A DNA stretch of 64,000 nucleotides from Halicephalobus mephisto (lineage: Eukaryota; Nematoda; Chromadorea; Rhabditida; Panagrolaimidae): the NCBI GenBank assembly GCA_009193035.1, contig SWDT01000211.1, forward strand, positions 124,001 through 188,000. Reading direction: 5' to 3'. Below, in pieces: positions 12,312 through 22,597 of the stretch. The position numbers and the translations under genes were made by a program. The first letter of the stretch is position 1. Each line of letters opens with the position of its first letter. The notes below the pieces were generated by a model. It saw nothing but the letters and a program-made list of their open reading frames with translations. It was not told where the DNA came from and ran no database searches.

Positions 12312-13412
12312 TTCTTGAAAATCCTAAAAGATCAAAATAAAACTTGTCGTAATGTGTTAAAAAAGTAACCTATCAACACCTAATAATTCTATCAATCTAA
12401 AGTATACATGTAGTATGAAATATCGAAGGAAAGACTAGCTGACAAAAATACCGACCAAACGGTATGTATGATCGTTATCACGGGACAGCGAAATGAGTAT
12501 CAGCGGAATGGGGTTCCTCTCCCGACACCGCCTCATTAGGAAATGTCAACGATATTAGTACTCATGCACTTGAAATAATTGACGACCTTCTTAGTTGGTC
12601 AACGAACATTTGGTTTTTTGATTTTATAGATTATCAAACTTCCGTAGAAATCTTTAGAAATCAATAAAAAGTTTTGGAATCTCCGAGAACTCTCTGAAAA
12701 CCTGTCAGAATCCAACGAAAATTTCCGAAATCAAGATTTAAATCCTCGAGTTCCTGAATTTCTTAGAAACTTACAAATTAATGTTGAAACAATTCCATTA
12801 TAATTTTTAAATTTATAATAATTTTAAAACTAATATCTGAAATTTCAAGTTTAGAAACTTGGTTTAAAATCCAGGAAATTTGTGTTGAGACACTTTCATG
12901 ATAACATGCATTAAAAAATTTAAAAAAAAATATTTTTTAACGTTTGAACTCAAGAAATAGAAATGAAATGAAAAGAAAAGAAAGAATAATTCTGATAATT
13001 TGTTACAAGAATCAACTCGCTCTATTTTCATCTCTTTCTTATTTTTCAAAAATTTTAGAATTTTTAGAATTTAAAAAAATTTTTGAAGGCCCATTGTAAA
13101 ATGACTTCGTGAAAATTTCCCCAATAATATGATGATTTAATTCACTAAAATGGGAATTTTTACAAACAATTATTTTATCCAATCCATTAATGGCACCTGT
13201 TTTATTTTCTCTGCTCAATTATGTTATATAACCGGAAAGAATGCTGTCATTACAATGAAACAATTAAAACTGTCGATCATTATTTAATTTTTTCATAACA
13301 AGAAGTGCATTCGAGAGTGATTGACACCCAATCAAATATTCAGGAAAAAAACAAGAATATTTGGATAAGATTTTTCGGTAAAGGAATGGATATGCTCTGA
13401 ATCTCGGATTCT
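12312..13412. other. Intergenic between PPAT and Shal
   Basis: AT-rich. The part near 12460-12560 is less AT-rich than its surroundings and lies just upstream of PPAT, so it may be promoter. 12610-12790 contains degenerate aatctccgagaactctctgaaa-type repeat modules. No credible ORF. Confidence 0.45.
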
Positions 13413-16400
13413 TCATAAAATTGAAGTACAGACGCCACCGCCTTCTATTTCATTTTCTTGTTCTTCTTTCTGGAATGTTTCAGCCAAAGGCTGTTCTTCT
13501 TCGTTTTGGATAATGATTGAAGTAGCTTCTCCCCTAGATGACTTAACATCCTCCACGACTACTGTAGGGGCATTCTTTGTAGCTTGTTTACTGTTGTTTT
13601 GACTGTTGTTGCAATTTGCTGTTTTACCACAGTTTCCCTCAATGTCGTTTTCTTCTTCGGTCTTCTTTCCACGGGATCTATTCCGGGATTTCTTGAACGG
13701 ACAACACCCGACGGCACTTGTGGCAGGCTTAGAAACACCATCACTTTCTGCTTCCGTGTCTGGGTCACTAGTTGTCATAGTTGGGAAGTTGAAGCTGCCT
13801 CTAGTTGTTCTGGCGAAACTACCAAACAATCTTCTAGCAGACCCTATCGTTAATGGGGGTGTCAAAGGAGGAGGGGTTATTGCGATTCCCTCTATATCTT
13901 CAATATCAACAAATTCTCTCTCCTAAAAGAAGTGAATTCTTAGAATCTAAAGAATTCAGAATAAGTCTTACTGTAGCTTTTTCAAGACATTGCAATAGAT
14001 GGTGATGTTGGATTTCGAATATATCTTCGTCTTTGAGAGCTTCGACATTGAGCAGACCTTGTTCGAAGGCCTGCATCCTTTGCTCATGAGCTTTCTTCTT
14101 CGCGAATAATGCCTGGCCACTGGCGTTCTTGACTATTCGGATCCTAGCTAATCTAGCTTTCTTTTGAGCTTTACGTTTGTCAGCTCGTTGATTTTGATGA
14201 TATATCCGGGAAAAGTTCGAAACAATAACCTAAAAGTGGATTTACACTTTTAAAGACTTTAGATTAAAACATACAGGAACAGGTAGAGCAATGACCAAGA
14301 CACCGCTGAGTGAGCAGATTCCACCGACGATTTTGCCCATTACTGTAGCCGGAACTACATCACCATAACCGAGGGTAGTGAGCTAAAATAACCAGAATCA
14401 ATGATTAAATCATATTATTGTGCAAAATATAATATATTTTCGTGAAATTATTTTGATGCAAATTTGCTGAATGTTTTGGAAAATCTCATAATTCTTGATT
14501 TTAAATTTTCATTCTAAAAATTTCATTGTATTCTGGAAGACTTCAGAACTTTATGCCGGACTTTAGGAGGTTTACAAACACGTCCATAAGACTTTTTAAG
14601 ATTTCATGTTCTCCAACGAAACTGAAGGAATTCAAAAATGTCTATGAGATTCTCAAAGGTTTCAGAATATCTCCGTATTCTAGAACCTATTACGGAATTG
14701 TAGTATTTTAAGAATGTAAATAATGAATAATTCAGAATGAATTCAAGAATTTGCTCACCGTAACAATAGTGTACCAGAAGGCAGCAGGAATGGATGTGAA
14801 TCTCGTGTCTGGGACTTTCTTCTCCGCATAGTACATGATGGTAGCAAATATGATGATAGCCATGGCGAGAGAGAATACCAAAAAACCCAGTTCTGACGCA
14901 CATGACTTGAGAGTATATCCGAGAATACGTAGCCCTTGTGAATGACGGGAGAATTTGAAAATTCTGAATACTCGCTAAACGGGAAAAAGTAAATAAATCG
15001 TTAAAAATTCAAGGTAACGTACGAAGACCCTTAGAGTCACAAAAGCCCCGCTGATATCTTTGTTATTCTGAAGCCCAAGCCCGATGTAATAAGGCAAGAT
15101 GGCTACAACATCTATCACGGACATAATTGACCTCATAAATCGGCATCTGTCAGGAGCCGCAAATAACCGTAACAAGTACTCTATAGTGAATATAATGACA
15201 CATGCTGTGTCGATCACGAAGAACTAAAACTTTCAATTACATGTATCGATTTCCTTTGTTTTGTTTCTTCGAATTTTTGGTTCGTTCCCTTAGAAGGATA
15301 GGCTAAAAAAGCCAGACCCATCTCAGATAATTTTCCAGCGACTGCCTCTATTGTTCAAAGAAGCGGCTGAGGAAATTGAGCACTCAGGATAAAGAATTCA
15401 TGGAATCCCGGCACCTTTCCGAAATTTTTCTGGACTTGGTCTCGGTCGGATAAAAGAAAATTTAGTCTTTTTTCAATAGGAAAAACGTGTTTAAAATTGT
15501 GAAAATAGGGAATCCCGGAGGGACCCCGCCGAGTTCCTCCTTGAAACGATTAAAGTACTCCGGAAAGGGAAGTCCGACAAATTGTTTCTACTACAAAGAA
15601 TTCTTACCTGACGCTCGTAGAGATCTCCACACGTCACGGAATCAAAATCATCCACGTATTTACAAGGAATCGTCTCAATAATATTACAAAGAACGGAGAC
15701 AGCAATGAAGAAACCAGTAACGTAGTAGAATACCAGTGCTATCGATGAAGTATGGGGATTCTCGAAAGCTGCCCACATTTTTTGCTGGAAATTAATTATG
15801 TTTATCCCTTGGATAAGTTGACAATGTCATGTTTTTCGGGACTAGACAGCTGATATAGGAATTGATTTGTATCTTTGAATTCTGTTCATTACTTTTGATC
15901 TTTCGAATGCCAGCTGTCACCACACAAGACAAACGTTATTCCCCGTCGATTGATCACGGAGAATTACCCTCATCTACGTTAGCAGTACTTTTGTTTTGGC
16001 ATCCAGTAAGATAAATTGAAAAATTAAAACAGACCTGAAGTGTTTGTTCCACTTTGAATTTCTCCGGAGTATCGATTCTTTCTTCCAGCATTCGCTCTTG
16101 ATTTTCCCTTTTTTTGTCCTTGTAGTCTTCATAACAGCAATCAGCGATGAGGTCAGGCATAATGCCAAAAAAAGAAAGCTCTTCGTCATAGGCAACAAGG
16201 CACTCACTTTTTGGATACTAAAAATAAATCATGAAACAGTTGTTATTTTTAAAAATCAAAAAGCACAAAGATCGAGTAATTTGAACTTCCTGTTTTCCGT
16301 TTTACTCAAATTAACAGTCAAATTTTTAAAATCTCAAGTTCTCACGTCACAGTACAAAACTCATGAACTTACTACTTCACAAAATCTGATTTAGAAAGAA

Positions 16401-17015
16401 TTCAATGTTTTCCAAGTTTATTGAGAAAGTTGTTTATCACTTTTCTTTATTTACTACTTGTTATGATTTATAAGGTCTTGAAAATTATATCGATTGGCCA
16501 TAATTATTTTTACTCTTTATTCGAGAAAAAGTTGAATTTTTTCAAAAGTCAGTCTTTTGGAAAAAATAAAAAGCCGTGAATTTTGTGTTTTAGCATCAAA
16601 GTTTGGACCCTGACCCTATATTTGGACTTTTGATTTTAATACAACAGTACTGATCAAGATGAAAGTAGTCATTAAATAGACTTACATGTAATTTCCCCGT
16701 TCTGTAAAAAGTCAAAATATGACGAAAGATATCTGGGTCCCGATCGAAGAAATATTCTCCAGTTTCGTCATCATAGAAAAATTCCTTTTCATTGGAACCC
16801 AGAAGAGTTTCTGGAAATTTTTCCAATGTATTCCTCCAAGTCTCGAATCGACGTCCAGATATATTAATTGAAAGCTTTTCATCTGATACATGATCAACAG
16901 CCAAGTCTTTCGATTGTAGGGCTACTGGTGGTTTAGGCATGGGGTTCCGAGATATAGGGACCCATCCTATGGCTGCTGCGCGGGCAAACGGAAGCCACGC
17001 ACTCACGCTCGCCAT
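13413..17015 (-). CDS. shl-1: Shal-type (Kv4) voltage-gated potassium channel
   Basis: Eight exons: 16686-17015, 16035-16217, 15608-15784, 15023-15223, 14759-14974, 14275-14382, 13972-14229 and 13413-13922, giving 660 residues with phases in agreement. Kv4 channels carry A-type current in neurons and muscle. The N-terminus [14 protein letters not shown] is the KChIP-binding and inactivation segment typical of Kv4. The T1 domain includes [18 protein letters not shown] and the zinc motif H-x5-C-x20-CC of non-Shaker channels. S1-S6 follow: S4 is [19 protein letters not shown], and the selectivity filter is TTLGYGD. S6 holds [19 protein letters not shown], and the cytoplasmic tail has [12 protein letters not shown] as in vertebrate Kv4. 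The last about 150 residues are a Ser/Asn/Glu-rich tail ending S-I-L, a class I PDZ ligand pattern. The start is fixed by family homology. An acceptor lies 39 nt upstream of the ATG. Confidence 0.97.
16300..16630. mobile_element. MITE-like element, copy A (in Shal intron 1)
   Basis: This stretch of intron 1 aligns over most of its length with 28155-28445: for example agaattcaatgttttccaag, ttataaggtcttgaaaatta and gtcagtcttttggaaaaaa here against agaattcaatgtttcctaat, ttataaggtcttcagagtta and gtcagttctttagaaagaaa there. The ends look like terminal inverted repeats: the complement of the right end (ggtcagggtccaaactttg) resembles the left end of copy B (ggtcaaacccgaaatctaaa). No coding capacity, so a non-autonomous DNA element is the simplest reading. 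Confidence 0.6.
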
Positions 17016-17018
17016 TGT

Positions 17019-17033
17019 TCAATCGTCCGACAT
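17019..17033 (-). promoter_or_regulatory. Minimal in-frame uORF in the Shal leader
   Basis: The Shal leader between the acceptor (first leader base 17054) and the start codon contains ATG TCG GAC GAT TGA, whose stop is 3 nt upstream of, and in frame with, the main ATG. If the leader is trans-spliced at 17054, every mature transcript carries it. A four-residue uORF this close could dampen initiation or favour leaky scanning. This is inference from position only. Confidence 0.5.
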
Positions 17034-17054
17034 GGATTCCGTTTATTGGGACTT

Positions 17055-18494
17055 CTGAAAACAGAAATTTTGGGGAATTTCATGTACCACAGATCGGTAA
17101 AAATAAGAAATTAACATTCCAGTCATGAAAAAATCAATTAAACATTAAGTTCGAGTTTCTGAAAAGAATAAAGTTGCCTAGAAATGAAAACTAATTATCT
17201 AGCAGGTGGTTATTTTCTCCTAGGTAGTGCTTTCAGAACAGAATCCGCGCAACGAAGGCAACATGAATCATTTTGAAGGGCAGGAAACCACCTTACTCGT
17301 TGTGCGTGACTGGTTTCCTCTCGAGTCAGAGTGGCATGCCTGAACATTATCCCGAGTGCATTAAACTGCACTCCTTTCTCCAACAGCAGTCCGTGACATC
17401 GAGAAAACACAAGTTAAAAAGCCATTCAATCGTGCAAAAACATATGCAGATGTATAAAATCTGAGGAAAGCAACGCTTGGCAAATGATGTTTTCATCGGC
17501 CTTTCAGATATGAAACTTTAGAAGAAAATAAAACATAGAAGACCAAAATCTGACGAAAACGTGAAGTCATTACCTGAGGGAAATAGGTTGTTTTTCAACC
17601 AAAATAATTAGATTAAATTTTAGGAGTTTAAGTTGTTTCACCAAGCTGCTAGTCAATCTGTCTATGAAAACTGATAGTCCTGCGATTTTTAGAGTTAATT
17701 CAAAGAAAGTGGCAAAAGACTATTCAATTCCCTTACACTAAAAGGGATTCGGTTCTTTAAAGATTATCCGTCAGTAACTTTTATATTTCTTTTACATAAT
17801 TAAAGAAATGCTCAACTACTTTAGAAGTTATCTAAGAGTACAAAATCCCAAAGTGAGATATCTTAATAAATAAGATTGAAAGCTGTGTTTATATAAATCA
17901 CTTTGTAGTTTAAAGCAAAAGAATAATGCGCTAAAATTTCACTATTCTAAAAAACGGAAGGGGGCGTTTTTATGGAATTGTCTCACCGTGAATCTCCCGA
18001 ATCTTTTAGGAGTTTTCAGAACTCAAGATTTCAGGCGTTTCTGGAAGTTCCAATTGAATTCCGGAAGGTTATAATATGGTTCCGTAATTCCGAAAAGTTT
18101 CTCAGAAATTATTATAAATTTTCATGAAATCTTGAAAAGCTTCAAAAGCCCCTATTAAACTCCTAGAAGACTCTAAATATCTTTATGAAGTTCTTAAAAG
18201 TTTCAGAACCTTCTACAAGATCCTAGAAGATTCTACAGATGTTTAATTTGCGTAAACACTAAAAAGGAAAACTATAAAAGTGAGCAGCAAAGTTAGAACG
18301 GCTTTAAAATAACAAAAGTTAATGTTTAGACTCGTCAAGCGACTTCAGACAAGACGAAGCAATGAGGAGTAAAGATGAGTCTGTTTGGTCTTCATTGGAA
18401 AAAACAATCATGCCCTAGACAGCCAAATGACTGAAGCCCTGAGGCTTAAAGCTGGTAATCGGCCAACATCAAGTTCGTCATTCTTTCTGTGCAT
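17055..18494. other. Upstream of Shal, no gene
   Basis: AT-rich with several chance ORFs of about 60-66 codons. 17985-18245 is an array of degenerate modules (for example ttcagaaccttctacaagat and cctagaagattctacagat) of the dispersed GAAnnTTC repeat family. Regulatory sequence for Shal is likely but not identifiable by eye. Confidence 0.45.
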
Positions 18495-18703
18495 TTACTT
18501 TTTCATCTTTTCAGCTGTTATATAGACGGGAATTCCAAGTGCGAAAAAAGGAGATATATGGAAAGTAATTTTCCACCACCTCCATTGTGCGGACTTCCCA
18601 GAACAATGAGAAATAACGATTCTTCTTTCTTAATTTTCACGTGAAAAAGATTAAAAAACCCCACTCTATATCCACAAGGGGCCTGTTGCTTTGGTGAAGA
18701 CAT
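18495..18703 (-). CDS. Candidate 45-residue single-pass membrane microprotein
   Basis: Two exons, 18665-18703 and 18495-18593, separated by a 71-nt GT-AG intron, would encode 45 residues: a short polar start (MSSPKQQAPCGYR), then WRWWKITFHISPFFALGIPV, a plausible membrane span with an aromatic belt, and a Lys-rich end (AEKMKK). The size and layout resemble accessory subunits of respiratory complexes or small ER proteins, but I do not recognise the family. The acceptor is weak (CTGGGAAG) and the whole model could be chance. Confidence 0.3.
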
Positions 18704-19130
18704 TTTGACCGAAATAATATTATTTTAAAAATTAAAAATAAATGTTATTCGGAAATATCCTCAAAACAAATCTCCAGAGCTTTGTAGAATATTACAGAAC
18801 CCAAAGTTTCGGATTGTAGTTTGAAAGCTTTTGTAAGATTTTGGAAGACTCCAAAAGCTTCCGTGAAATTCTCGAATGTTCGAGAACCTTTCGCTGAATT
18901 CTGGACGGTTATAAAATTTTCCATAGAATTCCAGTTGAAATAATAAAACGGTAAAATTCTAATTTCGATTTTTTATGGAAATAGTTGACAAATAGAAAGA
19001 TCTATGAAAAATAGAATCCACGTCAAGAAAAATTGCCGGGACTCAGATTGACAGATGGCATCTTGTCCGATTTCCTCTCTACAATTAAGCAAAATTGGAG
19101 AATATTGGAGATTCTCTTGACCAAAAAATA

Positions 19131-19463
19131 CCGAAAATTGATTTAAATTAGAAGTTAATCTTCCAGGATAAGTTTCAGGTTCTGTGAACAAATCCCAAAA
19201 GTTAATTTAGAGTGGGCTTTTAATTTTAAGATGAATTTCCAGAGTTTGTTTTTCAAAATCCCAAAAACTGATTCAAAATAAAATTTAAATTTTTTCCTAA
19301 AGTGTAAAAGAATATTCTTAACATAAATGTTAAAAATTGATTTAAAGTAACATCTACGTTGCGAGATGAAGCTTAATAGATTTTTCCGAACAAAAGCGTC
19401 AAAAATTGGTTTAGACTGGAATTTAATTTTTTGGGTAAATTTTAGCAAAATGTTGCTCACAAA
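19131..19463. repeat. Degenerate tandem repeat, about 5 units of 63-69 nt
   Basis: Units begin ccgaaaattgatttaaatta, cccaaaagttaatttagagt, cccaaaaactgattcaaaat, gttaaaaattgatttaaagt and gtcaaaaattggtttagact, each followed by a T-rich half. The 101-codon minus-strand frame across it is a repeat by-product: its protein shows the same periodicity. Confidence 0.65.
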
Positions 19464-20727
19464 GGAATCGTGGTTATCTTGTTAAGTGACGCAGAATCGC
19501 ATTATCTTTCAAGTACCGCGTCAACAATCCTTAAAACTCGAAATTCCAAAGTTGGCATTTTCCCGTTGGAGACAAAAATAGGAAAAAGTTTAAAAATTAT
19601 CTCTCTGAGGGACAAGAAAGAAAAAACGACTGATTACTGTCGTCGGAGAAGTCTCTGAGGAGATATAGCTTACTTGAAAGTGTCTAACTTTCAAATTCCG
19701 TTTATTAATAATGATTAGAGGAAAACAATAAATATAGTCGGAATGTGACACGTGAACCGGAAAATGGCTATGAGAGAAGCATGCCAATGAAAGACATTTA
19801 TTCCATAAAAGTGACTCGGGTACTAGAAATGAGAGTGAAAGAAGGCCGACTCTTCTTTCTTGCAATTCTTAAGCAAGTTCTCAAGGCAAGCTGTTCTCAC
19901 TTGCTTCCCTGCTTGCCCGCTGGGTAACTGCTTTCCTCTTCTTTCATGAACACTTTCCAGCGTAAAACAAGGCGACGAAAGATGTGCCTCTTCTTCGTCG
20001 TGGCCATATGCACTGCCTGACATACGCAAGTCAGCTGCAGGCAGTTAAAAGCTGGCCACTCATTGGGGAAGGAAAAAAGCCAATTCGAGATGAAAGATAC
20101 CATTTCATCAAATCCTCATCGTCTGACTCTCGAGAGCTTTCTGAAGTATCACTTTGTAGCCGGTCACAAACGCAAACTATCAAGGATGTCTGACTCGCTT
20201 CTACGTCTCCCTTCTTTGGATATCCTTCTCAAGGTTCACACACCCTGAGGAGAATGAAGTAACTCTTTATAGACATTTCTGATTAATTGCGTGTACATAG
20301 TCAAATTTACGTTGAAATCAGGTTGAAAAAACATAAAAACCAGACATGAATGTTGTTATAACTGTCTCAACATGAACTTTTATAATATTCTGGAAAATTT
20401 TGCAAACTGAAATTGCAAATGTTGCTTCAAATTAGTCCACTGAATTCTAGAGGATTTGAAAAATTTATAAAGTCCTACAGGACTTTGAAAATTTCCATTA
20501 GATTCTCGGAAACATTGGGATCTTCCATTGGATTCTGAAGAATTTTAAAAGCTTCCACAGGACCTCAAGAATGTTAATATCTCCGATTGAATCCTGAGAC
20601 GTTGAAAAAATTTCTTTGAAATTCTAGGTATAAAAATAAAGGAATTTTTATCAAGGAAAATCGTTTAGAGTAATCAAGTTCGTTTTTCCTTTTTTGGAGA
20701 ATTCGGCAAACCTGAACCGTTAAATAT
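19464..20727. other. Non-coding stretch with a lower-AT block
   Basis: About 19740-20240 is clearly less AT-rich than its surroundings, with repeated cttgc/gcaag words (gcaattcttaagcaagttct, ctcacttgcttccctgcttg), but all six frames break within about 70 codons. It may be a regulatory block or an unrecognised ncRNA. 20370-20640 is a GAAnnTTC-type repeat array with units near 33 nt (ttccattggattctgaagaa). Confidence 0.4.
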
Positions 20728-20756
20728 TTATGTTCTTTGGCGGGAATTCGGCAGAT

Positions 20757-20970
20757 GACTCACAATGGCAGAAGAGAAATGACTCCAGACAGATGGTAAT
20801 TTCATGTTTGAACTTGGCAAGATTGAGTTGGCCATAATTTCATCAGAGGGTCTTTCTTCATATTGAGTAAGTTGCTTTTGTTTCTTAGAAATGATTTCAT
20901 TTTTCACTGATGAAACCCACTGATTGACATTGATTTTCTTAAAAACAGCACAACCTAATATATCACGCAT
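20757..20970 (-). CDS. Candidate first exon of an unrecognised gene
   Basis: A 71-codon frame starting MRDILGCAVFKKINVNQW ends at a good donor (GCCATT before GTGAGT). An acceptor-like CATAG lies just upstream of the ATG, and the frame sits divergently from the EGF-protein gene at 21158. I could not find a convincing following exon; the frame also closes alone at 20728 as an 80-residue ORF. No domain is recognised. Confidence 0.25.
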
Positions 20971-21157
20971 TCTTCCGATTTTCTATGTTTGCAATCGCTC
21001 ATCTTTTAATTGTTTAATAATCACTTGATCGACTTGTCTTTGAACCGGAATAACCAAAATTAATTGACTATTGATCACTGATAACGATGGTTTAGTTAGA
21101 TCATAAGAAGTAACTGTTTCATTATGTTAACATTAATAAAGATTATTTTTAGTCGTT

Positions 21158-22597
21158 ATGAAATCGATCGTTTGGATCGGGTTCTTGTTTTTGTTTATTC
21201 TTTTTTTGACTGAGAATATGTTCGTCCATGCTGAGAACAGCTTGAACGAGACTACTGAATTTGGACATGATTATCCAGATTTGGAAGCAATCCAAGAAAG
21301 TATTGCAGTCGACAGTATCCCCCTAGATGGAGGGTATAACGTCACCAGAAGCTTCAAAAGGTCGGTTGTTTCAATGAAATCATACGAAAATGAATAAATT
21401 CAGACTACGGAGATTGAGAAGATTAACCTCTCATATTCACGTCAACGATTCTCGTTGTACAGGAAGAGGGAATTTTGAGTACGGTAGATGCAGATGTCGT
21501 TATCCTTATACCGGCCCGAAGTGCTTGGATTTCGCTTGTGGTGGGTATTTCAAATGTACCGATCATACCGTACTTGAATTGCATGAGAGTTATTGGAACT
21601 TCTCAGAATTCAATCAAAGGTTTTGGAATTGTTTAGAATCTTATGGAGTCTTCTAGAATCTTTCAGAAAGTTCTAGAACTTTGTATTAGAACAATTTCTC
21701 AACAGTTTCACTTAATTTCCACAATCATATGATTTTTTCAGAACATGGACTTTCAATCGGAGCCCGTTATGACCCCGAAAGCCCAATTTTCAACAAAAAA
21801 TGCATCTGTGATGAAGATTGGTCTGGAGAGTACTGCAACATTCCAATTGCTGATCAAGTGGGTTGTATTTTTTCTCAATTCACTTTCGTAATCAGAAAAT
21901 GATTAATATCATTTCAGTGTAATGAGAAGGGGCAGTACATTGACGGACATTGTCGATGTTTAGACTTTTACTTCGGTGATCGCTGTCAATATGTAGGCAA
22001 ATGCATTAACGGAAAGTTAAGTGAAGGAAAGTAGGTTTATTTAATTAACTTCTTGAACCTTCAAGAACGTGATTTTTAAAGATGCAAGTGCGAATACGGG
22101 TGGGAGGGAGATTACTGTCAACAGATCGTTTGCCATCACGGATACACAAGTGAGTTATCCACATGATGTGAAATTGTTCATGTTTTATCATAGGTGCTGA
22201 ACTGAATTACACAAGTTGCATCTGTCCTCCAAGACATACAGGCCGGTTCTGTGACGAATGCGCCTTAACGGGAATTCACGTGCTTCCTTTCCCCAACTGT
22301 ACTCTGGAAATCGTTCCTTCTCATGCACGAATATCCAGAGAAAAGACTGATGGGCAGTTGATGTCGAGGATCTCAATCATCGGAGTGGCTGCAGGCATAC
22401 TCCTTCTTCTCATATTGATCATGTACATTCTTCGATGGGGAAGAAAGCGAAACAGCACAGAAGGATCCCGACGAAGTTTATCTGACTCCCCTCCAGAAGA
22501 AATTCAAGAACTACTTAACCTGGGGTTGCTTGTTCGTCAGAAGAGTCGTGAAGTCAAGATTCACAAAAGTGGAGCCCATGAAATCGATGTTTACTAG
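21158..22597 (+). CDS. Type I membrane protein with five EGF-like units
   Basis: Six exons: 21158-21360, 21404-21540, 21742-21857, 21918-22030, 22082-22149 and 22194-22597, giving 346 residues. There is a signal peptide (residues 1-25), an acidic linker with an N-glycosylation site, a basic RLRRLRRL patch that may be a processing site, then five EGF-like units recognised by their ends: CRCRYPYTGPKC, CICDEDWSGEYC, CRCLDFYFGDRC, CKCEYGWEGDYC and CICPPRHTGRFC. After a short stalk comes one membrane span (SIIGVAAGILLLLILIMYIL) and a basic, Ser-rich tail of about 70 residues with RRSLSDSPPEE. It looks like a cell-surface receptor or ligand precursor, but I recognise no named orthologue. The donor of exon 2 was chosen because it restores a complete EGF unit across the intron. 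An acceptor lies 5 nt before the ATG. Confidence 0.82.
21595..21695. repeat. TTCTAGAA-containing repeat in intron 2 of the EGF gene
   Basis: Modules attggaacttctcagaattc, gtcttctagaatctttcaga and gttctagaactttg lie within 100 nt. Two exact TTCTAGAA words create inverted GAAnnTTC units of the kind bound by HSF. Related degenerate arrays occur through the window. Confidence 0.55.

Noticed and set aside
13584..13926. Plus-strand ORFs across the Shal C-terminal exon
   Set aside because: Antisense of a long, low-complexity coding exon; no independent support.
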